Assembly: GCA_050949645.1 (NCBI GenBank) | Contig: JBMNGC010000001.1 | Span: forward strand, 930,001-994,000 | From: RUG369 sp050949645 | GTDB lineage: Bacteria; Planctomycetota; Planctomycetia; Pirellulales; Thermoguttaceae | DNA: 64,000 bases | Direction of reading: 5' to 3' | Notes under the pieces: generated by a model | What the model saw: the letters and a program-made list of their open reading frames with translations, nothing else | What the model was told of the DNA's origin: nothing | The model's database searches: none | In this document: one piece after another, positions 53,099-62,163 of the stretch | How the letters are laid out: every line of letters starts with the position of its first letter | Numbering within the stretch: the first letter of the stretch is position 1 | Translations under genes and position numbers: made by a program

Positions 53099-53959
53099 TC
53101 AAGCGCTGATCGAACGATTATTCTTGCCGGAGAAGAACCCTTCGAGGTCCAGTGAAATGAAGTTAAATCCGATTGCACGGAGTTTGGCAACGAGCTTTTT
53201 TCGCGTTTCAGGAGACAAAAAAGCGTCTATCTCTTCCTCCGGCAATTCGATTCGAACCGCTTTTGGAGCGTCGATTCGGGCGCGACAGGTCGAGACGCCA
53301 AAGCTCATAATCGCGATTTCAGCGGCTTCAACCTGGCGCAAGAGTTCGTTCGACAGCGGAATATTGTAGGCAAGTCGCGTAGCAAGGCACGGGGTAGAAG
53401 GCTTCTTTGCGATGGAAAGATTCCAAAAACCGGCGAGCTCGCGAATTTCTGGTTTAGTCAGACCAACTTCTGCGAGCGGACTCCTTACGCCGACCTCTTT
53501 CGCCGCGCGCTGACCGGGCCTAAAATCCTCGCTGTCAGTAGCGTTGGCGCCGTCGACGAGCATTATCTTTTCGCCGTTAGGATCGCCGTAGTCGCGTTGC
53601 GCTATATCTCTTAACTCAGAGAAACGAATCTTTTTACACCAATAGCATCGATCTTGCGTGTTGGCGACGAAATTTGGATTGTCGAACTCTTTGGATTCGA
53701 TCTCGACGAGAGGCAAACCAATTTCAGCGGCGACGCGTCGCGCTTCGCTGCGTTCCAGCTCAGTCGAAGTAAAACTTCCTGCAAAGTATCCGACCGGCGG
53801 TATTTTAAGTAAACCTTGATCATTCGCAAGGACCAGAGCGTTGGCAAGCGTGGCGCTGTCGACGCCTCCGGAAAACGCAACAACGCAGGACTTGCCTTTG
53901 AACCAGTTAAAGAGCTCGTCAAGCTTTCCAGCGGTCAAAGGAGTGAGGGTATCAGCCAT
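53099..53959 (-). CDS. larE: LarE ATP-dependent sulfur transferase of pincer-cofactor biosynthesis
   Basis: Adds sulfur to the carboxylated nicotinic acid adenine dinucleotide precursor of the nickel-pincer cofactor. A 286-residue PP-loop protein: start ATG at 53959 with AGGGAAGG upstream. The SGGVDSATLA loop (about residues 30-39) binds ATP. The cysteines are Cys105-x2-Cys108 (DRCYWCKK) and Cys191 (STPCLATR), a three-Cys pattern like the Fe-S cluster type of LarE described in some bacteria, rather than a single sacrificial Cys. larC is 21 kb away on the other strand. Confidence 0.92.
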   Translation of the reverse strand: MADTLTPLTAGKLDELFNWFKGKSCVVAFSGGVDSATLANALVLANDQGLLKIPPVGYFAGSFTSTELERSEARRVAAEIGLPLVEIESKEFDNPNFVANTQDRCYWCKKIRFSELRDIAQRDYGDPNGEKIMLVDGANATDSEDFRPGQRAAKEVGVRSPLAEVGLTKPEIRELAGFWNLSIAKKPSTPCLATRLAYNIPLSNELLRQVEAAEIAIMSFGVSTCRARIDAPKAVRIELPEEEIDAFLSPETRKKLVAKLRAIGFNFISLDLEGFFSGKNNRSISA

Positions 53960-53996
53960 AATGCAGTCGCCTTCCCTGCTTGCAAAGGGGTAAGAA

Positions 53997-54027
53997 GAGC
54001 CGCAGCGCACGCTTCGCTCTGCGGCTC
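53997..54027 (-). terminator. Terminator-like hairpin between ThuA and larE
   Basis: A 9-bp stem gagccgcag (53997-54005) / ctgcggctc (54019-54027), moderately T-rich on the minus-strand 3' side. It would terminate the ThuA-protein transcript before larE. Confidence 0.55.
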
Positions 54028-54073
54028 GCATGGTATTGCGCAAATTAAACGCGATCACATCGCTCTGCGGCAA

Positions 54074-54976
54074 TCATTCAACTTTGATTTCGCGGTAGGT
54101 CGGTTCGTCTTCGCCCGGGAAGTCGTCTGGAACAGGGAGCGTGACCTCGCCAGTTGCCGCCCACTCGGCGCAACGCTGGAGCAAGACGATAGTATCAACG
54201 CTCTGGAGCTGATTTTGGTCATGGGCGAGCATGTTTGTAACGCAACGACCCTTGCCGTAAGGAACCGTGAGGATCTGAGCTTCATGACGATTACTACCGC
54301 CCTTCTCCGGAGGGGCAAACGCCGTGGCGAGAACGGTCACGTTATGAGCGGGCCCGCGCTGATATTGATAAAGTTCGTCCGCGCAGTGACGAAAGCGAAG
54401 CGGAAGACCCTTCATGATAGGATGGTCGGGTTGACGGACGTCGATGGGGAACTCCCACTGCGGACCATGATCGCCGCTTGGCCCGTCCTCGACGGGATCG
54501 ATGACCGTATTGCCCTCGTCGTCAAGATAGAGATAAGGACCGCTATCCTTCGTGCGACCGCCCCAGCCTCCAAGCGCAATCATTTCATTATAGGCTGGCC
54601 AGTCCGCGAACGCGTTATTGCCGGCGTGATACGTAACAAGACCGCCGCCGTTGACAATAAAGTCAACGAACGCCTTATTCATTTCAGGATTCCAACGATC
54701 GCCGTTGTAATTCATAACGACGACGTCGTACTTACTGAAGTCGACGTTGAATTTGCTGAAATCCCCACCCTGCTCTGGCGACGTTGCAACGTCAACAGTG
54801 AAGATCCCGGCGTCTTCAAAGATTTTAACGAGGTAAGGCGTGGTCGCCTTCCAATTGTGGTTGTTTTGACCGTCGATAATGACCAGGCGAATCTTGTCCT
54901 GCGCTGAAGCCGACGAGACGACTGCGACCAGCGTCAACAACGCGAGCGCAGTGATTTTAAAGAATTTAGACGTCAT
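54074..54976 (-). CDS. Exported ThuA-domain protein
   Basis: A 300-residue protein beginning at ATG 54976, preceded by AAGGAGATAGTA. Signal peptide at about 1-25 (ALALLTLVAVVSSASAQ). ThuA-like (class I glutamine amidotransferase-like) fold: IRLVIIDGQNNHNW, VVVMNYNGDRW, FIVNGGGLVTYHAGNNAF, HPIMKGLPLRF and YGKGRCVTNMLAHD. Members are abundant in planctomycetes and often sit beside Gfo/Idh oxidoreductases in sugar-catabolism clusters. The exact reaction is not established. Confidence 0.9.
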   Translation of the reverse strand: MTSKFFKITALALLTLVAVVSSASAQDKIRLVIIDGQNNHNWKATTPYLVKIFEDAGIFTVDVATSPEQGGDFSKFNVDFSKYDVVVMNYNGDRWNPEMNKAFVDFIVNGGGLVTYHAGNNAFADWPAYNEMIALGGWGGRTKDSGPYLYLDDEGNTVIDPVEDGPSGDHGPQWEFPIDVRQPDHPIMKGLPLRFRHCADELYQYQRGPAHNVTVLATAFAPPEKGGSNRHEAQILTVPYGKGRCVTNMLAHDQNQLQSVDTIVLLQRCAEWAATGEVTLPVPDDFPGEDEPTYREIKVE

Positions 54977-55115
54977 TACTATCTCCTTGTCGAATTGGCG
55001 TCGTCTAAAAGGGAGAGCCAAAACCATCCCTGAAAACTACTCGAATTCTACCGAATTGGACCGGCGATTTCAAGCGCCGCAACTTGGAGTTTCAAAAGCG
55101 TACGCTTTTTTCTTT

Positions 55116-56099
55116 TTATTCCAGAATATCGCCGACTTTAATCGGATATCCCTGAACAAAAGCTTCGACGGGCTGGTTCTTTTTTCCGGCGGGCTGCACA
55201 GCTATCACTCGAAGCGCTCCGTCGCCCGTCCTGATCCATAGACCGTCCTTCGACGCGGAGAGGACGGAGCCCGGAGAAAGCGTCTTCTCTTTCTCTGACA
55301 GCTGATACTTGGCGCCTTGCGAGTCAACTGTCGAAAATGGCCCCAGAATCAGACGGACGACCTTGGAGCTAGCGGAATTGGTCCAGTCGTTATATGTCCT
55401 GGGCCAGGGCTGGAATGCGCGATATTGATTAATAATGGCCAAGGACGGTTTACTCCAATCAATCCTTCCTTCCTCCTTGCGGAGTTTCGGCGTTCGGGTC
55501 GCTTCTTCGTGACTTTGCGGCAACGGTTTAATGTCGCCAGACTCTATTTCGTCAATCGCCCTGAGCGTAAGGGGCGCGCCGAGCTTGGAGAGGTGATCCT
55601 CGATTTCAACGGCAGTATCCTCCAACGACGGCGTGTAGGAATCGGCCGCGACGATGGGGCCGGAGTCAACTTGCGGTTCGATAAGGATCACGCTGACGCC
55701 AACCTCGCGTTCGCCCGCTTGAATCGAACGATTAATCGGAGCGGCGCCGCGATATTTCGGCAACAATGACCCGTGAAGGTTCAATGCGCCATGTTTTGGA
55801 ATCGCTATAACGTCTTTGGAAAGTATCCTTCCATAATCACAGATAAAGATGAGGTCAGGCTTAAGACTTTTAACAAGCTCGACGCCCTCGGGAGAGTTGA
55901 CGTCAGCAGGTTCGAAGAGTGGCACGTCGGCGAGAAAGGTTGCGGCGGCCTCGCGCACCGGCGGGACCCCCGCCTTCTTACCCCTCTTCTTTGTCCTCAC
56001 GGGCATAACGATCAGAGCGGCGAGCTCATGTTGAGATTCTTTGATAGCTCTTAACGTCGGAAGTGCAAAACCTCCGTTGGCCATTGCGACAATTTTCAT
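55116..56099 (-). CDS. fmt: Methionyl-tRNA formyltransferase
   Basis: Formylates initiator Met-tRNA. A 327-residue protein with the start at ATG 56099. The formyl-transfer motif NLHGSLLPKYRGAAP (the HGSLLPxYRGAAP family signature, with catalytic Asn/His) and SVILIEPQVDSGPIVA are clear. The C-terminal OB-like domain (KEKTLSPGSVL and ALRVIAVQPAGKK) is complete. It ends next to a 16-bp palindrome (aaaagcgtacgctttt at 55096-55111) that may help termination. The partner enzyme def is elsewhere. Confidence 0.95.
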   Translation of the reverse strand: MKIVAMANGGFALPTLRAIKESQHELAALIVMPVRTKKRGKKAGVPPVREAAATFLADVPLFEPADVNSPEGVELVKSLKPDLIFICDYGRILSKDVIAIPKHGALNLHGSLLPKYRGAAPINRSIQAGEREVGVSVILIEPQVDSGPIVAADSYTPSLEDTAVEIEDHLSKLGAPLTLRAIDEIESGDIKPLPQSHEEATRTPKLRKEEGRIDWSKPSLAIINQYRAFQPWPRTYNDWTNSASSKVVRLILGPFSTVDSQGAKYQLSEKEKTLSPGSVLSASKDGLWIRTGDGALRVIAVQPAGKKNQPVEAFVQGYPIKVGDILE

Positions 56100-56338
56100 G
56101 ATATTAGTCTCCGCCTTGTTCAAGCGCTCGCGTTGAAGACGAAACGGCGCAGAAAACGCGTTTGCTCGGCGATCTGGGCGCCGTCCCGTCAAGTATAGTG
56201 AAAAGTCGCTTCATGCAATGGAGGATCTTCTATCACGAATAACAGTTTCAGCGCGAAGTTACTTCCCTTTTCGGGGTTAGTTGGAATCGGATGAACGAGC
56301 AAGCGCCCATTTAAATACCCATGGGACCACGGGGAGCG

Positions 56339-56926
56339 TCATACGGTTTTTTCGGCCGATTTAGCATTCTCAATTTTCTTTTGCGTCATGACGTCGAGCG
56401 CCTTCCTAATTTTAATAAGCGTCTCAGAGTGTTTTACGTGTTCCCAGCCGTACAGCATCTGTAAATCATATTCGAGCGGCAGCCATGAATTGATATCGGA
56501 CTCGTCGTGAGACAAGACCGCTTCCATCTTATCGAGAGCCATGTAAAGCCTTGCCTCCTTGGTTTCCTGGCGTTCCATTTCTTTGAGCAACTTCAACCAT
56601 TCGCTTTTGGTCGGTTCGGAAAAACCTTGGACCCAATCGAGAAAAAGCTCCTTCTCTTTGTCGACCTCTGATTCCCCCTTGTTGAAGCTCGGAATGTCGC
56701 CGGTAAAGGCTTCCCCAAGATCGTGGATCAACGCCATTCGAATAACCTTCATCATATCGACGTCATGAAATTCCGGCTCGCTTGAGAGCAGCATTGCCCA
56801 AAGCGCAACTCGCCAGCTGTGTTCCGCGACGCTCTCCCTTCGTTCCGGCGCCGTAAAACAATGTCGATAAGTCGTCTTTAATTTTGATGCGACTCCAAGG
56901 ATTTCAAGCAATTCTTTAGTCGTCAT
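56339..56926 (-). CDS. HD-domain phosphohydrolase (YfbR/HDDC2-like)
   Basis: A 195-residue cytoplasmic protein. ATG at 56926 is chosen over the longer frame because the family-like sequence starts there (KELLEILGVASKLKTTYRH). Metal site of the HD superfamily: His in VAEHSWRVALWA, then the HD pair in ALIHDLGEAFTGDIP and Asp in ARLYMALDKMEAV. Resembles the HDDC2/YfbR 5'-deoxynucleotidase group. Probably hydrolyses dNMPs. Substrate not proven. Confidence 0.87.
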   Translation of the reverse strand: MTTKELLEILGVASKLKTTYRHCFTAPERRESVAEHSWRVALWAMLLSSEPEFHDVDMMKVIRMALIHDLGEAFTGDIPSFNKGESEVDKEKELFLDWVQGFSEPTKSEWLKLLKEMERQETKEARLYMALDKMEAVLSHDESDINSWLPLEYDLQMLYGWEHVKHSETLIKIRKALDVMTQKKIENAKSAEKTV

Positions 56927-57122
56927 TTCTTCAGTCCAAAAACAAATTTTTACTCTATTCGTTGTCAACTAATGTTTGGAGCGACGTGGATATTTTAATC
57001 GCTGATCAGAATGCCTCAACCCGGATGAAGTGAACCTGAAACGTTTGCCCAGGTTTGGAAATTGGAACAAAGTTCACGGACGCTTTAATTTTTGGACGAC
57101 TGTCGCATTTCGCCCCCGAATT

Positions 57123-57131
57123 TGATATAAT
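57123..57131 (+). promoter_or_regulatory. Extended -10 promoter of the GHL6-like gene
   Basis: TGA immediately precedes TATAAT (57126-57131), an extended -10 element. No -35 match at standard spacing. About 90 bp before the start codon. Confidence 0.4.
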
Positions 57132-57223
57132 GCGGTGGCCCTTAGAATTCTCGCGTCTCTCGTACTATATTGGGCCGTACGCGGCGCATTACCGTTCTGT
57201 CCAGTGAGATAAGGAAACAACGC

Positions 57224-59143
57224 ATGACAGCGCTAAATATCTCAAAGACCAGAGTTGCACGTCAATTTCTGGCAATACTCTCTGCAACGTGTCTTCTTGC
57301 TTCGTCGTTGCCAGTTCACGCCGACAATCCCCAGCGCCTGACTCGCGAAGAATCTTTTGTTGGAATTCATTTTGATTTCCACGCAGGCGAAGCAGACCAG
57401 AATATCGGCTCCAACACGACGCCGGAGATGGTTCAAAGAATCCTCGACATGGTTCATCCCGACTTCATTCAGGTCGACAGTAAAGGACATCCGGGCTGGT
57501 CGAGCTATCCGACGAAGGTTGGCAATCCATCGCCGGGGGTCGTTGCTGATTCGTTAAAGGTCTGGCGCGAGATCACCGCGAGAAACGGAGTCGCGCTGTA
57601 CACGCACTATTCCGGCGTTTGGGATGAGACGGCGGTTGCGCGTCACCCAGAATGGGCGGTTGTCGATGGCGCTGGAAATAAATCGACTCAAAAGACGTCC
57701 GTTTTTTCTGAATATAAAGACAAACTCCTCGTTCCTCAGCTTCTTGAATTTGCGCTTGATTACGGTATCGACGGCGTCTGGGTCGACGGAGAATGCTGGG
57801 CGACGCAAATCGATTATGGCGACGCCGCTAAAGAAGCGTTCAAAGCGGCGACCGGTTGCGCTGAAGTTCCGACGGATCCAAGCCAGGACGACTGGCAGGA
57901 ATGGTGCAATTTCCATCGAGAAGCGTTCCGCGAGTACCTACGCTCGTATGTCGACGAAGTCAAGGCGAAAGCCCCAAACTATCAGATTGCAAGCAACTGG
58001 GCGTTTACCGATCATATGGCTGAGCCGGCGACGGCGAACGTTGATTTTATTTCCGGCGATTATTCTCCGAACAACTCTGTGAACTCTGCGCGCTATTCCT
58101 CCCGACTTATGGCAAACCAGGACAAGCCGTGGGATTTGATGGCGTGGAGCTTCGCATCGCAAAACGGTTGGGTTCCCAAAACTGGAATTCAGTTGAGCCG
58201 TGAAGCCGCTTGCGTGCTCGCCCAAGGCGGCGCGTTCCAGGCGTACTATACGCAAGAGCGCGACGGAAGCTTAAACGTCTCCAAGCTTGACACTATGGCG
58301 ACCGCGGCGAAGTTCTGCCGCGCTCGTCAGGAGCTTTGCCAGCATTCCGCGTGCTTTCCGCAAGTTGCGCTCTTCTGCCCTACCGCGACGCATTATTTTA
58401 ACATTTCGAGTCAGGGCGAGGGACTCTTCCCTATGATCACCTGGCAACGCCCCATCCTGTGCCGTCTGCTGGAGATGAATTATGCAGTCGACATTCTTAC
58501 TGATTCGGCGTTGTCGCGCCGCATAGATGAATTTCCGGTCGTCATTTTTTATCGTGGTGATCGCTGGTCTGACGATCTCAAGGCCAAAGTCAAGGAATAC
58601 GTCAGCAACGGAGGCTCCGTTGTCGCGATCGGCAACGAATCAGTTGATGAACTTAAAAATGCTGTCGGCGACTTTGAAAAAGTTGATTCCCTTTCTCGTG
58701 ACGACGTCTGGTTCCTAGATTTTTGCCGTTTCGGCGAGGGAACAATGGTCATGTTCCCGACTCCTGTCGGCTCGCCGCAAGAATTTATCGACGCTAACGG
58801 TTCGACCATCGGCGAATTTCTCCAAACTGCTATGAAGAGAGCGTTTCCCAAGCCTATCGTTGAATTTGATGAGAGGCAGCCGCTTGACGTTTCCGTTCGG
58901 CGTTCGCAAACCGGTCTGCTGACGATCCACTTCGTCAACGTCTCTGGACCGCACGAAACGGAGCCCGTCGTCGAGAATATTGACCCTGTCGTCAACGTTA
59001 AGACGACGATCAACCTTCCCGAACGTCCAACTTCTCTTCGTCTCGAGCCGTCCGGCGTCGACCTTGATTTTGAGTGGCAGAATTCTGCCGCTGTCGTCAC
59101 GTTGCCGTCGATCCAGATTCACGAGATTCTCGTTGTGAAATAA
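57224..59143 (+). CDS. Exported hypothetical glycoside hydrolase (GHL6-type)
   Basis: A 639-residue exported protein starting at ATG 57224 (after GATAAGGAAACAACGC). Signal peptide at about 1-34 (LAILSATCLLASSLPVHA). A TIM-barrel-like first half contains FVGIHFDFHAG, HPDFIQVDSKGHPGWSSY, ALYTHYSGVWDETAVARHPEW and YGIDGVWVDGECWATQ, with acidic residues in DGVWVDGE as possible catalysts. This is the pattern of hypothetical glycosyl hydrolase 6. The second half is an alpha/beta domain (VVIFYRGDRWSDDLK and GGSVVAIGN) like the beta-galactosidase trimerisation fold, then a beta domain. Substrate unknown. Confidence 0.8.
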   Translation: MTALNISKTRVARQFLAILSATCLLASSLPVHADNPQRLTREESFVGIHFDFHAGEADQNIGSNTTPEMVQRILDMVHPDFIQVDSKGHPGWSSYPTKVGNPSPGVVADSLKVWREITARNGVALYTHYSGVWDETAVARHPEWAVVDGAGNKSTQKTSVFSEYKDKLLVPQLLEFALDYGIDGVWVDGECWATQIDYGDAAKEAFKAATGCAEVPTDPSQDDWQEWCNFHREAFREYLRSYVDEVKAKAPNYQIASNWAFTDHMAEPATANVDFISGDYSPNNSVNSARYSSRLMANQDKPWDLMAWSFASQNGWVPKTGIQLSREAACVLAQGGAFQAYYTQERDGSLNVSKLDTMATAAKFCRARQELCQHSACFPQVALFCPTATHYFNISSQGEGLFPMITWQRPILCRLLEMNYAVDILTDSALSRRIDEFPVVIFYRGDRWSDDLKAKVKEYVSNGGSVVAIGNESVDELKNAVGDFEKVDSLSRDDVWFLDFCRFGEGTMVMFPTPVGSPQEFIDANGSTIGEFLQTAMKRAFPKPIVEFDERQPLDVSVRRSQTGLLTIHFVNVSGPHETEPVVENIDPVVNVKTTINLPERPTSLRLEPSGVDLDFEWQNSAAVVTLPSIQIHEILVVK

Positions 59144-59202
59144 TCTTGGAAAACGCAGTCCTGTTTTAGCGTTTAACAGTCAATATAGTATAAGGTTGTG
59201 TT

Positions 59203-60621
59203 ATGAAGCGTTGTGTTCAAAAAATTGTTCTTTCTTTGCTGTTGGGTGTTGCTGCGACGTCGTTGATCATTTTCTCGTCGGCCATTGCGAAAGCTGGTGA
59301 AGGCGACTCTGAAAAGCTCGGATACGCGATCGTTGCGACGCCGTCAGTCATAGACGATGCAGATTGGTCTAAGGTCGTCGATTCACTTAAAGAGCGCAGA
59401 AGTTCGGAATATGACGTTTCCGTCATAAAATGGGATGATTCTGCTCTTGAAGAGCTACGCAAAGTCACTCCTCGCTACATCTGTTTCGTTACGAAGCCGG
59501 AAGACGCGTCAATTGAACAACTTGCATCCGTGTGGAAGATGACGCGAGAAATCGACGACGATCCCTACGGCGACGCGATTTGGGGAATCATCACTGGGTT
59601 TGACGCTAACGACGCGCTTCGACTGACGCAAACGGAAGATATGGTCGTTGAACGCGCGGTTGCGGGGACGTCGATCGCCTTAGACTACTTTAAAAGCGGA
59701 GTCGTCTTTGACGAGACCAAGAAAAATCATTGGGTAGTCAAGAAGGAAGGCGAAGACGCGGAAGATCGCAACGACGCCCCTGACGACACGACCAAGGCGA
59801 TCGCCGATGAGCTTGATAACGCGCAGTTGTTCGTTACATCTGGACACGCTTCGGAGCGCAACTGGTCGATCGGTTACGCCTATAAGAATGGCTTCTTTGT
59901 CGCTCAACAGGGAGAGCTCCTTGGCGTTCCGTCGAACGACAAGCCTTTCAAGATCGAAGCGAAAGGATCGAAAATCCATCTTGCATCTGGCAACTGCCTG
60001 CTAGGCCATATAGACAAACCTGACTGCCTCGCGCTTTCGATGATACGCAATGCAAACGTCGATACGCTCGTTGGCTATGTCGTTCCGACATGGTTTGGCT
60101 ATATGGGCTGGGGCGTTATGGACTACTATATCGAGCAGCCAGGGCGCTTCACAGTCGCCGAAGCGTTCTTCGCGAACAACCAGGCGCTCCTCAACGTTCT
60201 TGAGGATGATAATAATGCGCCAGAGTCTGAGCGCTTGGACGCTCAGACCCGCTCAGGAATGGAGTTTGATCGCGATGTTGTCGTTCTATACGGCGACCCC
60301 GCGTGGAGCAACGCGCTTGCCGTACAAGATTCCGGTTGGAAGCAGGAGCTTACGAGCGAAAAAGTTGACGACGGCTCGACTGTATGGACGCTGACGATTA
60401 CGCCTCTTAAAGGCGACAAATCCTATGAGCTTGTCGACACTAACGGTTCTCAGCGTTCTGGGCGTCCTTTCTTCCAGTTCTTCCCGAAAGACGTGTCCGA
60501 CGCTGAAGTAATCGAAGGAAACGAATTTGCGCCCGTCGTGACAGAGAACTTCATTTTGATCTCCTCCAAACAAAAATTGCCGACGGACAATCCGATCGTG
60601 ATCAAGATCGCTACGCAGTGA
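59203..60621 (+). CDS. Exported protein with a possible clan CD (gingipain/caspase-like) peptidase domain
   Basis: A 472-residue exported protein (signal peptide about 1-31, LSLLLGVAATSLIIFSSAIAKA). Residues about 34-150 look like an N-terminal alpha/beta domain (KLGYAIVATPSVIDDADW). The middle has a candidate His-Cys dyad, TSGHASERNW (His about 214) and ASGNCLLGHID (Cys about 266), the spacing and G-H and C motifs of C25/caspase-like clan CD peptidases. The C-terminal 110 residues are a beta-rich region. I do not recognise a named family. Sits between GHL6-like and Gfo/Idh genes, transcribed in the same direction. Confidence 0.75.
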   Translation: MKRCVQKIVLSLLLGVAATSLIIFSSAIAKAGEGDSEKLGYAIVATPSVIDDADWSKVVDSLKERRSSEYDVSVIKWDDSALEELRKVTPRYICFVTKPEDASIEQLASVWKMTREIDDDPYGDAIWGIITGFDANDALRLTQTEDMVVERAVAGTSIALDYFKSGVVFDETKKNHWVVKKEGEDAEDRNDAPDDTTKAIADELDNAQLFVTSGHASERNWSIGYAYKNGFFVAQQGELLGVPSNDKPFKIEAKGSKIHLASGNCLLGHIDKPDCLALSMIRNANVDTLVGYVVPTWFGYMGWGVMDYYIEQPGRFTVAEAFFANNQALLNVLEDDNNAPESERLDAQTRSGMEFDRDVVVLYGDPAWSNALAVQDSGWKQELTSEKVDDGSTVWTLTITPLKGDKSYELVDTNGSQRSGRPFFQFFPKDVSDAEVIEGNEFAPVVTENFILISSKQKLPTDNPIVIKIATQ

Positions 60622-60865
60622 CTCTGTAACGTAACGTTCACGGCCGATGAAACTTCTTGGTTTCGTTTGGCAGATTGCCACCAGTCGCGCCCTTCCCGTA
60701 GACGGCTTGTTGCGTGAAGGAGCGCCTGGATTGGGCTGTTTAGCGGCGCCTAGCGTGCTGGGCGCTGCTTTCATTGTTCATTGATATCTGTTGCAAGTCG
60801 TTCGGCCAGCAACAGTTGATTTTAGTCAATTCTCTTTCGTAACGAAATAAGTCGGGAATCGTATT

Positions 60866-62086
60866 ATGACAGCTAAAAAAGTTACTCGCCGCACTTTTCT
60901 GGGAGCGTCCGCCGCGCTATGCTCGCTTCCAATCTTCGTTTCCGGTCGAGTTCTCGGGAAGGACGGTTTCTTTCCTCCAAGCGAAACGATCAATGTCGGT
61001 TTGATCGGTTGGGGCACGCGCCGAAGCAACGTTGGGTCTCGGCCCGGCGCTCGTTTTGTCGCCGTTTGCGACGTCGATACTCGCCGTATCCCCAAAGAGA
61101 TCGACGGTTATCCAGTTAAGGGATTTCAATATTACCAGGAAATGTACGATATGCCGGAGCTCGACGTCGTTTCGATTGCGACGCCTGACCACTGGCATAC
61201 GCGAATGACGATAGACGCTTGCAAGAAGGGTAAGGACGTCTACTGCGAAAAGCCGTTAACCTTCACGCTTATGGAAAGTCGTCAGATCGTTGCGGCGGCG
61301 CGTAAATACGACCGCGTCGTTTCCAGCGGTTCCCAGCGCGTAATGGAAGACTACGGTCGGTACATGGCTCCGATCATAATGTCTGGCGCTATCGGCGAAG
61401 TTAAGGAAATTTACGCGAACTGCGCGGGCCCGCCTTCAGAACGAACCTACGACCCAGAGCCGTGCCCTCCGGAAGTCGACTGGGACGCGTGGGTTGGTCA
61501 GGCGCCCTATTTCGAATACAGCAAACGCGCGATCGAACCGATGACTTGGCGTTTTAACTCCGCATTTGGTACCGGCGGACTCGGCGATTGGGGCGGTCAT
61601 AACTTCGGCGGCGCGCTCTACTCCTGCGGAATGGACCATATTGCGCCGAAGAAAATCTTTGCACCCAACACTGACCAGAACCCTTTCAAAGGCGTTAAGA
61701 TCGAGATGGAGAATGGCGTCACCTTCTACCACGGCGACTATCCTGGCGCAAACAGCAATATTACGATCGTTGGAACCGAAGGGACCTATATTTTCGGTAA
61801 GTCCCCGGAAATTCGCGCTCGTCATGCTGTCGACGTCCGTCGTTACAGCGGTGGAACGGACAATATTGCAGACGACTTTCTCTATTGCGTGCGTCGTCGA
61901 ATTCGACCGTTCCAAGACGTTTTCTACGGCGCGAATGTCTCCGATTATGGTCACATGTGCATCATTGCGTACAAGTTGCAGCGCGATCTTGTCTGGGATA
62001 AGGAGAAGATGGAATTTGTGGGCGACCGCGAGGCGACCTCGATGGTTAGCAAACCCCAGCGCGCTCCTTACCAGATCGAAGTCTGA
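60866..62086 (+). CDS. Tat-exported Gfo/Idh/MocA-family oxidoreductase
   Basis: A 406-residue NAD(P)-dependent sugar oxidoreductase-like protein. Twin-arginine signal TRRTFLGASAALC. Rossmann domain NVGLIGWGTRR (residues about 42-52; the GxGxxG loop is G-W-G-T-R-R) with FVAVCDVD. The conserved EKP motif is VYCEKPLT (about 128-135). Later GDWGGHNFGGALYSCGMDH has the typical His-bearing GGH-x(3)-D arrangement. Exported members of this family are abundant in planctomycetes and are used in sugar or polyol degradation. The HEAT-repeat protein follows 77 bp downstream. Confidence 0.92.
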   Translation: MTAKKVTRRTFLGASAALCSLPIFVSGRVLGKDGFFPPSETINVGLIGWGTRRSNVGSRPGARFVAVCDVDTRRIPKEIDGYPVKGFQYYQEMYDMPELDVVSIATPDHWHTRMTIDACKKGKDVYCEKPLTFTLMESRQIVAAARKYDRVVSSGSQRVMEDYGRYMAPIIMSGAIGEVKEIYANCAGPPSERTYDPEPCPPEVDWDAWVGQAPYFEYSKRAIEPMTWRFNSAFGTGGLGDWGGHNFGGALYSCGMDHIAPKKIFAPNTDQNPFKGVKIEMENGVTFYHGDYPGANSNITIVGTEGTYIFGKSPEIRARHAVDVRRYSGGTDNIADDFLYCVRRRIRPFQDVFYGANVSDYGHMCIIAYKLQRDLVWDKEKMEFVGDREATSMVSKPQRAPYQIEV

Positions 62087-62163
62087 CTTTACGAGTTGAT
62101 TTGCGACGTTGCGCCTCGCATGCGCGGCGTTATACCCGACAATAAAACATAAGGCTTGTACCT

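Noticed and set aside
53816..54907. Plus-strand open frame of 363 codons across larE and the ThuA gene
   Set aside because: It is antisense to two well-supported genes with clear family motifs.
55096..55111. Perfect 16-bp palindrome AAAAGCGTACGCTTTT
   Set aside because: Considered as an operator or terminator of fmt. It can form only a short hairpin and no evidence supports a regulatory role, so it is mentioned only in the fmt entry.
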